Source: Theileria orientalis strain Shintoku (lineage: Eukaryota > Apicomplexa > Aconoidasida > Piroplasmida > Theileriidae). From it: DNA of 64,000 bases. Below, piece by piece: positions 1-10,131 of the stretch; position 1 is the first letter of the stretch, and each line of letters begins with the position of its first letter. The notes under the pieces were generated by a model. It searched no databases, had not been told where the DNA came from, and saw only the letters and a list, made by a program, of their open reading frames with translations. Both the position numbers and the translations under genes were made by a program. The stretch spans positions 124,001 to 188,000 of the forward strand of contig NC_025262.1 in the NCBI RefSeq assembly GCF_000740895.1, read 5' to 3'.

Positions 1-662
1 TCCTTTGAAATCAAGGACAGCTTGTTCAACTTTTTGGACTCTCTCCCTCCCTCCAAGAAGGTTCTCATTTTCTCCGACCTCAAGTCCTTTTCCGACCAGC
101 TTGCCAGCAATTTACGTTATCGCAAGTTCCGGGCTGCTTCTCTGCACGGCGACAAGTCGCAGGCTCAGCGGGAGCGCATCCTCCGCATGTTCAGGACTGG
201 CGAGTGCAACATTCTCGTGGCCACTGACGTGGCTGCTCGCGGCCTCGACATCAAGGACATTGACTACGTTGTCAACTTGGACGCTCCAAAGACCCTTTTG
301 GACTACATTCACAGGTGACTTATTTATTTTGACGGCTACCACATCTAGTTATTTTGCCAGCTACTCTTATCTAGTTATTTTGACAGCTACCATTTACTTG
401 TTACGCCTCGCTACCAGATACTTACTACATCTACCTACAATTTAGTCATTGCACCTCCCTATTCTTTTTCGCTCTCATCTAATCCTTTTTTAGAATTGGA
501 CGCACTGCTCGTGGCGGCAGCAAGGGCAACTCCTTACTTTTCTTCGCCAGGGACACTCTTAACCCTAGCAAGGTCAAGTTCGCTCAGGACCTGTCCAACT
601 TGCTTTCCAAGGTTAACCAGGAGGTTCCTCCTGAGCTCACAAGCATTGCCAACTCCCTGTGA
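1..662 (+). CDS. DEAD-box RNA helicase, DBP2/p68-like, C-terminal part (5' end outside window)
   Basis: ATP-dependent RNA helicase of the DDX5/DBP2 group; only the second RecA-like domain is in the window. Exons are 1-314 and 494-662, with an intron of 179 bases (GTGACT...TTTTTAG). Visible motifs: IV (VLIFSDLKS), the LHGDKSQAQRE block, V (ILVATDVAARGLD), and VI (HRIGRTARG, with the Arg-Gly pair created exactly at the splice junction, which supports the intron). The protein ends about 50 residues after motif VI, as in DBP2-type proteins that lack a long C-terminal extension. The usual motif VI reads HRIGRTGR; here Ala replaces the second Gly. Family members act in ribosome biogenesis and mRNP remodelling. 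The subfamily is inferred from the motif VI region alone and could be a neighbouring DDX group. Confidence 0.85.
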
Positions 663-972
663 TCGTTAACTTTCCCATTCCAGCCATTTCTGTTAACATT
701 AGGGCGCCTCCTGTGTGCACTGTCTACTACTGAACCGGTAAATATACTCGCATTTCCATTTTTTATTTGATTAGGTATATTACGTGTCTGCGTGTTTAAC
801 TGCTTGTTAGTATATTGTAACGTTAACTATGCTTGTGTACACTCGCATTACACTTGTCCATGGCTAACTATGCTTGTGTGTAATATAATTGGGGTGTCTG
901 GTACGTAGTCTGCTCGTGCATTTGTATGACATTTACTCGCGCTTTGCGCTTTGCTTTTCGATCTTCGCTTCG
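663..972. other. Convergent 3' spacer, no gene seen
   Basis: This spacer lies between the stop codons of the helicase (plus) and SPT5 (minus). It is T-rich with no open frame of note and presumably holds both 3' untranslated regions. Nothing else is visible. Confidence 0.6.
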
Positions 973-3900
973 TTACTGTGAGGACACCAGCGCAGCCCCC
1001 TCCTTCCTCACCGTCACCCTGGCTCCCTCCACCAGCTGCACCTCGAGTGCGTCCTCGAGGACCTTGGTCACGAGGCCGAACTTGTCCTTTCCGAGTGCGT
1101 GTGCCAGCACCCTGTCTCCTTCTGACATGGGCTGCACTGGCTCCACCGACTCCGCCGCTATTGCTATGTAGTCCTCGTCGACCATCACGTGGAGCACCTG
1201 CAGCGTCGTGTCCGCCATGTTTTCGAATACTTCTCCGATCACTCCTCTCTTTCCGTAGTACGCTCCCGGTCCTGTTACGTGCACCACCACTCCGCACACG
1301 CACCAGTTTGGCAGCTTTGCTCCTGCCTTTTCTGACTCAGGCGCCGGCGCTGTCGGCGTGCCCTCTTTATCGTCGATACCTCTGGACGTGTCTCCCCGTG
1401 CTTCCTCTCCTCTTCCCTCCTCGCTCAACCTCCTCCTTACGTCGTGGGCGCCTTCTCTTCTTGAGCTTTCTCTTTGTGACGGGTCCTCCTTTCCATCGCG
1501 GTAGTCTCTGTCATCCCTGTAGTCTCTATAGTCTCTGTAACTATCACCGTCGCGTCCTTCTCTGCCGTCTCTGTAGTCCCTACCATCCCTGTGGTCTCTG
1601 TAACTACTACCGTCCCTAAAATCCCTGTCATCGCGGTAGTCTCTGCCGTCCCTATGGTCTCTGTAGCCATCACCGTCTCTGTAGTCTCTGCTATCTTTGT
1701 GGTCGTGATGTCTAGCGTCTTGCGGGTACGGCGGGTCAAGGCTCCTGTTGTAGGCGACGTAGTTTTCCCTCGCGCTGTAGTGGCCTCGCATCACGTCGTG
1801 CCAGTTATCCATGATCACGCAATCCGACTTCGGGTAGCGCACCGTCTTCGGCTTAACCTTCAGCAGGATTGTGAACTGAGTGGGCTCCACGTGGATGATG
1901 TCGCCCAGCAGCCCCTTGTATCTGCCCTGCAGGATCTTAACTGTCTTTCCCAGCAGCGGGTTCTTCCTCACGATTCGTGCTCCCTGAGGCGCGTTGTTAG
2001 TCTTCGTCGTCTCTATTGTTCCTGAGCTTTTCAGGCAGTCCTGCGATGCTGCGCATATGATTTCTCCGTTTTCCAGCGTCAGGAATACGCTGTTTCTCCA
2101 CACGTGCAGCACCTGGCCTCCCTTGTGCTTGTACGGTCCTTTCACCACCATCGCTCTGCTTCTCGGCTCTATTGCCTGGTTATTAAAGTCCTTCGTCGTG
2201 TTTCCGAATGACGTTCTTTTGCACTGTATTTGCGACGCTGGCACTGCCACCTTCTCTCCCGTGTCCGTCAGCAGCGTCAGCATCGAGTTCCTGTCCACTG
2301 CCGTGATGATTCCTACGTGTCCCGTCGTCGTCTGTATCAGGTCTGACACTACGAAGCCGTTCACTCCGCCCACTCTGTGACTCGAGTCTCCCTGACCTTC
2401 CTTCGGGATCATCGACAGGTGCTCCAGCGAGCACTTGAACTCCTGTCCCGTCTGCGGCGAGAATACCAGCGCCGTCCTGTTCTTGTCGTTCACCAGCACC
2501 ACCAGGCCACTCTGTCCTTCGTTCGATCCTCCTATTGCTCTCACGTTGTCTCCCTCCACCAGGTTCTTCACCACTGAGTTGAGGTTGATTCTAAAGTTCG
2601 GCAGTTCCTTGTCTTCCGGCTGCACTTCCACTTCCTCCTTGTCTATTGCCACTATCTTTCCCACTACGCTCGTCAGCTCTCCCTTGACCACTCTGATGTT
2701 TTCTCCCAGCTTGTACAGGTGCACTTTGTTCGGCGCCTTACTTATTTTTTCCAGCGCCTCTGTGATCGTCGTGTCCACGTTGAACTCCTTCAACTCTGCC
2801 AGCGTCGCGTTTACGTTTTCTCCGCACGCCAGTCTCTTTGCGCTGAACTTAACCAGTATGTGACCCGAGTCCAGGAAGCTCATTCCCTGGTACCTGAACG
2901 TTCCTGGGATAAGTCCGTGTTCTATCAGGCCTCCTGAGAGCTCTATTGCTTCTCTGTCGAAGAACGACTTCGGGAACTTCTGGCTACTTTTTTGCCTCGC
3001 GTTTACTCTCAGCTTCGTCTCCTTCAGGTGGCCCACTGTTTGGTTCAACAGCGCCGACTCGTTCTGGTCCTCGTAGCCTCCCTCCTCCATCTTCCCTGCT
3101 CCCAGCAGCTCCGGGTCTATTCTCGGTATCAGCTTCAGCGTCACTGTGTTATTCGTTTCGTCGCTTTCGTACACCTGTCCCAGGTCTCCTGCGTAGCGTC
3201 CGAACTTTACTCTCACGTACTCTCCTACGTTTGGGAAGTACAGGTTTTCGTTTCCTGAACATCTTTTCTACTTCTTCGCTCTTACCTGATGTGAACACGT
3301 TTGCCATTTCATTCATCGGCACCAGCTTCAGTGTCGTCAGGTTAATGTTTCTGAACTCCGCCAGTGCTTCCGTCACTGCCTGCTTGTTGTCCGCCTCTAT
3401 GTACAGGTACCCTGTCACTCCCTCCGGCACGAAGCACGAGTATATTCCCATGTGTTTTCCTTCCTTCTGCATTTTGATGAACTTGTTCGTCAGTGAGATT
3501 GCTATGTTTCTGTCCGGCGTCTGTCTGTTCGTCTTAACTATCCACAGCTTCGGGTCGTTGTAGTCCGGCAGCAGTGCTCCTGTCTGCTCCAGTCCCTCGT
3601 CTACTAATTTTTATCAATTGTCAAACTTACATCCCACTTCCTCCTCCACTTCCGAAAACACGTCTTCTCCCTCTTCGAACGTCTGGTCCTGGTACCTCTT
3701 GTCCAGCTTATCTATCACGTTTTCGAAGTATCCTGTTCCTCCTACTCTTCTTCCTTCTCTCCTACATCGTTCATTATTCTCTGTTACCGACGCTCATTTA
3801 TACGCGTTTACTTCCTTCAAGGGTTACCCAACTTTATACACTTTCTTTCTATTCCTATCTACACATATTCTTACCTTAACGAGTCCTCTTGCAGCCGCTT

Positions 3901-4273
3901 CAGGTGATTTCTGTGTGCCAACCGCTCCGCCTCTTCCGATTCATCCGGCAATATGTGATCGTACTCATAATTATCATCCTCGTCATCTCCGACCTAAATA
4001 ATGGCATATCAGAACACTTATAAGGTTGTATTCTTATAAATAACATATTTATATCTGTTGCTTTATTTCTATTTTCGCGGTTTTACTTACTTGCGCTTCT
4101 GTATCTAAGTATGCTGACACGTCAAACTTTCTCCTTTTCGATGGATCACGTTTTTTCAATTTTCTGCTTCTTTTTGGCCTCGGTACCTCTTTGGTGTCTG
4201 CTGGAATATCGTCATAGGCAAACAGACTGTCGTCTTTAAACAAACTGTCATTTTGTTGTGATTCTTCTGCCAT
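973..4273 (-). CDS. SPT5: Transcription elongation factor SPT5
   Basis: SPT5 pairs with SPT4 to form DSIF, which clamps RNA polymerase II and controls pausing and processivity in the nucleus. Five exons (minus): 4273-4091, 3993-3875, 3761-3631, 3603-3286, 3254-973, giving 1010 aa. The N-terminus is acidic (start MAEESQQND, Asp/Glu-rich to about residue 145). An NGN domain follows (about 155-245; PKLWIVKT, then GYLYIEAD). It runs into a first KOW repeat (YVRVKFGRYAGDLGQVYE, then KLIPRID), which is diagnostic for SPT5. Further KOW modules follow, with the last near residue 900 onward (KRGVIGEV). Between the later KOWs lies an Arg-Asp-rich repeat (about 762-856), described separately. Introns 3 and 4 are only 27 and 31 bases. 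The Ser/Thr-Pro C-terminal repeat known from other SPT5 proteins is not obvious. Long plus-strand ORFs across this gene are antisense shadows. Confidence 0.93.
1440..1720 (-). repeat. Arg-Asp dipeptide-rich coding repeat inside SPT5
   Basis: Imperfect tandem units of the type YRD-HRD-GRD-YRD, with Gly, Phe and Ser variants, are encoded by repeats close to GACTACAGAGAC. The tract is about 95 residues of alternating charge between two KOW modules. It resembles the mixed-charge RD domains of NELF-E and U1-70K, but here it sits inside SPT5. Confidence 0.8.
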
Positions 4274-4543
4274 TGTGAGTTATTTGGTTGAGCAATAAAT
4301 ATTTAAAAGTCAGAAACACCTATATTGTACAATATATATGAATATCAAGTTGGTTCTTAGAAATAACTAACTTGTTTCTATGTTGGGTTCGGCATATCTC
4401 ATTTAACACACCTATCAATCATTCTTGGGTTTTATTTTGATTATTTTAGTTATTTATGGATCCGCATTGTCTACTAAGTGCTATGGCTGCTATAGTATGT
4501 ATTAATTTGATAAATTGTGTATACAATTCGTAGAAGTATGAAA

Positions 4544-6781
4544 TTAATACATTGTATTCAATCTTGATAAATTGTTCAATGTGTTAATTACGCTTTGGGA
4601 ATTCAGCAGCCTGAGCCTCGTATTTGTTTTATTTCCTCCTAAGCTTAGATTGTCTGTGTACTGTTTATAATTTACGAAGGCATCTCCCGCTGACTGGAAC
4701 TTATTCAACATTCTTGGTTCTGTGTTTATCCTTTTCACTCCTGATAGTGTGTTTGGCGTTTGGGATTGCCTAACTAGTTTGGCAGACTGTGGAATCTGGT
4801 AGTTAGGCCTGTTCTGTTCGCTCCACTGGTTCCCTACATTCTGCGTCCTCTGCAGATTCGGCATCACGCTCTGCTTCAATCTCACGAATGGATCCACGCA
4901 GTGTACGCCGCTTTTCTCGAATCTTTCTATGAAATTTGCGTTATAGCTCGCCAGGAATTCCTGGTTTCCTCTCTTAAGTCCACTATTTCTACCGAAGAAG
5001 TTAAAACTGCTGTTTCTATTAACCAGTGGTGTGCTATCAACGTTGTTAGTTTGAACGTTTACTGCTGGTTTCTCCTTCCAGGTACTTAACCTCTTTTCAC
5101 TGCTCCGGGCGTTGGCACCTTGTACTCCGAATTTTTGCTTGAGATTGAATGGATCAAAGGTGTCATCTACCCATGCGGCCTGAGGTTGTGTATTAAAGCT
5201 GTTCTTCTGCTGAGGCTTGTTCAACTGAACATTGTTGAAACCATTGAACACGTTGCCGTTTTTCAGGGGGGCAGGAGTTGCACTCCTTGCTAATAACCTG
5301 GTTCGTTGCACAAAAGTGTTGTTTCTGGGCATGGGAGGAATATTTTGGTTATTTTTAGCCTGAAAGTGCACAGATTGAGACCTTGATCTCGTAAACGGCC
5401 TGAACATTTTACTGAGTTCCACCAGACTTGTGTTCCTGGCTATTTGCTTTTGTTTATCGTTTGTTTTAGCATCCTTTTCTTCGTTCAAAGTACTTTGAAC
5501 TGGTTTAACTCTAACCTTGGTTTCTTGCTTATTTCCAACCCAGCCACTTGGATTCGCCTTGTTCATAACATTAGTATTGTTCCAAACTTTCTTGTTCCAC
5601 TGAAAGCTGCTTGGAAGACCTCTGTTCATGCTATTCTTCCACCCTTGAGACTCTAGCCAAGCGGAGTGCGCTTTCTTCGTTTTGTAAACCACAGCTTGGT
5701 TATTCATGACAAAATTTGCTGCATTCTCACTCTGCCTCAGAGTGGCTCCCCCCTGTCTAAGGACAGCATTTGGTGTGTTTGACCTTTTCTGGTACCCATT
5801 CAAGTCGGATTTCCTTTCTGGCAAGTACAGGCACTTGACTTTGTCGTAGGCCCTCTTAAAGATGTTTTCCTGGACGATTTTAGTATCTCTGTTGAAGACG
5901 TTTTCTATGAACACGTCTCCCACCTCTTCGACAGTGTTGTTCACATTCATGGTGAACGTTTGCTCCACGGGCTTCGGAGCAGGCATGTTCAGGTTGATTT
6001 CCACGTTTACGCTCTTTGAGGTCCTACCGCTGCTTACGTTTTCTAGGGACTCGTTTGTCGCTGAGTTCAAGGTCGTTGAGATGCACTTGGTTAAAATGTC
6101 CACCACCTGCTCATGATTGTCCGAGGTTGAGTTTACTTGTTCGTTGAGAACGTTGTTGTGGGCTCTATTCTGGTTCCATATAGTTGATTCTTGTGCCACA
6201 ATCTGCGAATGTTGTTTAATTTCCTGCTTCAGTAACAGTTTTCCCAGAATCTCGACCACTTTCTTCTCCAGTTCGTCCGAGTCCAGTTCAACCTTTTTCC
6301 CTTTAACTTCAGGATCAAATGTGAAGTCGCTTCCGTTACTATACTTTGGAGCTAGGTTGCCGTTGTATTTCACCATGGACTCGTCCTTTGTTCTTTCAAA
6401 GTCCTCGTACTTTTTAATATAAAGCTTTTCGTTTTCGTAGCCAGCGTCAAAGCTGTTGGAGCTGCTCAGGCTGTTGTACTTCACGACGGGCCTCGTGATC
6501 TTGTTCAGCGAACTCTGAGTGTGGCGGCGGAACCTGCAGGACTCGTAATTTTCATTCGTGTCCGCTGTGCTCTGCCTACAGTACAGCGAATTGTCCTGTT
6601 TCACCAGTTCGTCCCCGGGCAGATTCTTCCCGTTTTTGAGCCGGGCCATTGCCAGCCTTTTTTTATGTGCTTCGATCGACCTTTGCAAGTTCTGATAATT
6701 TCTCCTCTTGTTTACTGCTTTGTTCGTAGCGTCTGATTTGTATTCGTATGCGTTATCTGTAGTTGGTGAGTATACTTCCAT
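4544..6781 (-). CDS. Unknown Asn-rich basic protein, 745 aa, single exon
   Basis: I do not recognise this protein. It is an uninterrupted frame of 745 codons with a start at MEVYSPTTDN. The sequence is rich in Asn, Lys, Ser and Gln, with no membrane span, no signal peptide and no enzyme motif. Short recurring elements such as RSQS, KNNQN and SxFN are scattered through it, which suggests an intrinsically disordered protein. The first 60 residues are strongly basic (KRRNYQNLQ, HKKRLAMARLK). The lack of introns is unusual here, where most genes are split. Its 5' end faces FCP1 across a long divergent spacer. It is likely lineage-specific; a cytoskeletal or RNP role is possible but nothing in the sequence proves it. 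Confidence 0.75.
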   Translation of the reverse strand: MEVYSPTTDNAYEYKSDATNKAVNKRRNYQNLQRSIEAHKKRLAMARLKNGKNLPGDELVKQDNSLYCRQSTADTNENYESCRFRRHTQSSLNKITRPVVKYNSLSSSNSFDAGYENEKLYIKKYEDFERTKDESMVKYNGNLAPKYSNGSDFTFDPEVKGKKVELDSDELEKKVVEILGKLLLKQEIKQHSQIVAQESTIWNQNRAHNNVLNEQVNSTSDNHEQVVDILTKCISTTLNSATNESLENVSSGRTSKSVNVEINLNMPAPKPVEQTFTMNVNNTVEEVGDVFIENVFNRDTKIVQENIFKRAYDKVKCLYLPERKSDLNGYQKRSNTPNAVLRQGGATLRQSENAANFVMNNQAVVYKTKKAHSAWLESQGWKNSMNRGLPSSFQWNKKVWNNTNVMNKANPSGWVGNKQETKVRVKPVQSTLNEEKDAKTNDKQKQIARNTSLVELSKMFRPFTRSRSQSVHFQAKNNQNIPPMPRNNTFVQRTRLLARSATPAPLKNGNVFNGFNNVQLNKPQQKNSFNTQPQAAWVDDTFDPFNLKQKFGVQGANARSSEKRLSTWKEKPAVNVQTNNVDSTPLVNRNSSFNFFGRNSGLKRGNQEFLASYNANFIERFEKSGVHCVDPFVRLKQSVMPNLQRTQNVGNQWSEQNRPNYQIPQSAKLVRQSQTPNTLSGVKRINTEPRMLNKFQSAGDAFVNYKQYTDNLSLGGNKTNTRLRLLNSQSVINTLNNLSRLNTMY

Positions 6782-7754
6782 TCTAATTTTGTGATTGGTC
6801 TATTTGGTTTAAACGATTACACATGTGAAAACTAATTTGAATTAGACACTGTTAAAAACAAACTGTTTTAATTATACTGTCATTCAAACTCTGAAATTCC
6901 TACTATAGTACATAAAGTCAAGTCACAGGTTTATATATCTGCGTTTATGCTAATTTACACATTTATATTTTACATTAAATCTGATACAAAATTAAACTGC
7001 ATATTGAATGTGTGTTCGACTGAATGATTTGTATATGATAAATTGTTCGACCGTTTTTAAGATTCTTTGATTTAGGCTTAGTGCACCCTTTATTGCATTT
7101 TTACGTGCATATCTTAATTAACTTTCCCTTAGAATTGCGTTAAAAGCCAGTAGACATGGTAAGATTTAAGAATATTAATTAAGATATGCAATGTGGACCC
7201 AGTGGTCTTTATAATGATAAGATGTGTGACCGATGATCCACACATTCAACAAGTCACCTGGACCAATTAGATTTTAGGGCTCTTACGAATCAAATAAATG
7301 TCAAAAATTATATGCTTGTAGATAATATCTAGAACATAGTAATCGAATATGTATAACTTATATAATCACGTTATCTGTGTGTTTGTAATTCATACTATTG
7401 TATTATCTCATGAATCAAATACACATGACCAAAAAATTTAATTAATAGCATATGTCATATATATTCTAAATTTGTATGTTATTTGTAAAACATAATTAAT
7501 GTTATGTGATTGCCACTATTGTCTTACAACACAAGTGTCGTTTTGTTATTTATTATATGTATATTTTTTGTATTATTAAATTATGTCATAACAACCTTCC
7601 TCTGTAATATATAGGTTTTTAACTTCTTATTTATACTTTAAAGTGGTACAACCATTGAAATTTGTTGTATAGTAAATTTCCAAAATATTCAAAAAGCAAA
7701 TATGATTTTTAATTGCAAACTTTAGAAGTAAGGGGTTTAGTTGTTTTTTTGCAG
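6782..7754. other. Long divergent AT-rich spacer
   Basis: The gap between two divergent 5' ends (the unknown Asn-rich gene and FCP1) is 973 bases, far longer than most spacers here. It is mostly A+T homopolymer-like runs. It contains one GC-richer island near 7190-7275 with dyad symmetry, listed separately. No open frame or tRNA was recognised. Confidence 0.6.
7193..7266. other. Imperfect long hairpin in the FCP1 upstream spacer
   Basis: ATGTGTG (7222-7228) is the exact reverse complement of CACACAT (7239-7245), separated by a 10-base loop. Outside this, GGACCCAGTGGTCTT (from 7195) pairs imperfectly with AAGTCACCTGGACC (to 7264), with bulges. It could be a structured RNA or a regulatory dyad; no known RNA family was recognised. 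Confidence 0.3.
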
Positions 7755-9913
7755 ATGGATCCTGAAAATTTGGAAGTATGTTTTTATTTAGAGTTCATAT
7801 TGCACATGTGTTGTTTTCACATCTTTATTCTCTCAAGTATCTGAGCACATATATAATTTAGCTATTTATTATTTTTTAGGAACTTTTGGAAGCTGCTTTT
7901 GATGAGGAATCTAGCGAGATTACTCTCCCTAGCGACGCTCCCTTGCCTTCTAAGCTCATATGGATTGTGGCTGATGGCTCTTATGTAACTAAGGACCAAA
8001 TCATCGCAATTTTGAATCCTATTGCAGGAAATGCCTCTGAAAATACCAGGGACTTGTCTGATTATCAATTATTGAGCCAGGATACTAGGTATGAAAACAT
8101 TCAGAACATGGGCGACATTGCTCAGAAGAACTTGATCCTAAAGAGCACAATAAGCGGCAGATTAATCAGGATAGTGGAAAACTTAACTGAGTTGAACAAT
8201 TTGGATCACATTCTCGGAAGGATTAAGCCGACCAGCTGCAGTCACGAGGTGGTCGTGCACGGGATGTGTGCCAACTGTTCAGTCCACATTGACACCAGTC
8301 TTAAGAGGAAACACGAGGACCTCAACTGCCACGCGGAGACGAGCGCCGTTCCAGGGTTTATAACGTCCCACGCGGGCGTTGAAATTGACTCTGACCTAGC
8401 GTATGAGATGGAGTGCAGTGAGATTACCAAGTACCTGGAGGACCGCAAGCTGTGCTTGGTCCTCGACCTCGACAACACGCTCGTCCACGCGACGTCGCAG
8501 AGCCCGCCCGCAGACATCGACGTCGAGACGATTGAGATTTCGAGCGTCGAGTGGCACAACAACCTCAACTACGTGCAGTACGTGAGCGAGGACGACGTCG
8601 AGGGCATGAAGCTCCAGCACACGCTTGAGTCCAGCGTGCTCAAGACGATCGTATACAACGAAACCGAGACCAGCTACTGCAACTCCTTCTTTAAACTCAG
8701 GCCGGGCATATTTAAGTTCTTTAGAAGCGTGTCGAAGCGCTACAAGCTGTTCCTCTTCACCATGGGAACGAGGCAGCACGCCCAGAGCGCCCTCCGCATC
8801 CTGGACCCCCAGGGCGTGTACTTTGGCAATAGAGTTTTCTGCAGGAACGACTCCCGGAGCTGCATGAAGTCGCTCGACAGACTGTTCCCGAACCACAAGA
8901 ACCTCGTGCTCGTCATGGACGACTCGGAGTACGTCTGGACGAGCAAGCTGGCGCTCATCAAGGTGCACCCGTACTACTACTTCTCCGACCTGACGTACCT
9001 GAACAACTACGACCTGAACAACTTGACGAAGTCCTCCGCAGCCCTGCAGTCGATTTGCAACTACTCCAACTTCGTCTGGTCGAAGATCGTTCGCAACTCC
9101 ACCGGCGCTAAGTACAGCTCCCCTGAGAAGAAGGCCCCGGAGTCAGGCCAGCCCCTCGCCAGGGACGACGACGGCTTCGCGGTGCCCGCCGCCATAAAGA
9201 TATCGCACTTCCGCTACAACGGGTACCTGATTTGTAATGAGCGCCCCTCTGACATTTATGTTAAGCCTGCTGTTGCCCCGAAAGGCGGCGAAAAAACCCA
9301 GTTGTTCAAAAAGATTCGCGTAAAGGACAACGACAAGCAGTTGGATAAGCTCATCACTCTCCTGGATGAGATTTACACCAGATTCTACGCTCAGTACGAC
9401 CAAGCCGTCTCTGACCTCATTAACTCCAGAAATTCTGAGTTCATTCAGGCTTTAAACGGGCCCCTAACTCCTGTGGACGTGAAGTTTTTGGTCTACAACG
9501 ACCTTCTTCCCAGCGCCAGCTTAATTTTGAACGAGTTGAGGGAGGCGATTCTCAAGGACGTGACTTTGTATTCGAACTCTCCTGAGTTCATTCTCCCTAA
9601 CCCGAATGCCCGCGATTCCTCCTCTTCTGGTGGCCTTAGGGAGGACTCCGAACTGAATTTTCTCCTCTGCTCCGACTTCGGCAAGTGGGCTCGGAAGTTC
9701 GGCGCCCGGATCGGCAAGCTCACTGACCGCGTGACTCACCTCGTTGTGAACAACAGGAACTGCGTTAGACTGCCCGACGAAAAGGTGAAGAAGGTCCACA
9801 TCAAGTGGCTTGAGGCTGTGTTTTACTGTCACGAGCGCGTCGACGAGCATAAGTTTAACCCTGACAACTGGACCACTCCCTTCCGGTCCTTTTGGGACGT
9901 TTTAAGCTCCTGA
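7755..9913 (+). CDS. FCP1: RNA polymerase II CTD phosphatase FCP1
   Basis: FCP1 is a Mg-dependent Ser phosphatase that dephosphorylates the Pol II C-terminal repeat and recycles the polymerase. Exons are 7755-7775 (encoding only MDPENLE) and 7880-9913, with an intron of 104 bases, giving 684 aa. The FCP homology domain carries the catalytic DxDxT as DLDNT from Asp203. The second aspartate motif is VMDDSEYVW near residue 353, with the LRPG and FTMGT blocks between. A C-terminal BRCT domain spans about 598-675 (CSDFGKWARKFGARIGK, then THLVV and KWLEAVFYC). An N-terminal lipoyl-like region that precedes the FCPH domain in FCP1 proteins fits residues 30-110. Third-position GC is very high from about 8400 to 9200 and much lower at both ends. 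The start is taken from the first in-frame ATG joined in phase 0. Confidence 0.92.
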
Positions 9914-10131
9914 CTGTAATTTGCTTAACGCTACTACTTGTTTATACATATGGTTCTCCTTTCATTTGAACTTACTGCTTAATATAAATCAGCTGTCATG
10001 TGTTCATACAACCATTACCTGTTGATACAAACATTACCTGTTCATATAACTATCAGTTGCTCATACAACTATCTATTGTAAATGTATTTATCGTTGCCTA
10101 CTTATAGTGTGTACTTTTATTTGGTTCGACA

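Noticed and set aside
951..3563. Several long plus-strand open frames across the SPT5 region
   Set aside because: They are antisense to the KOW/NGN-coding exons and have shadow-type composition; the minus frame carries clear SPT5 motifs.
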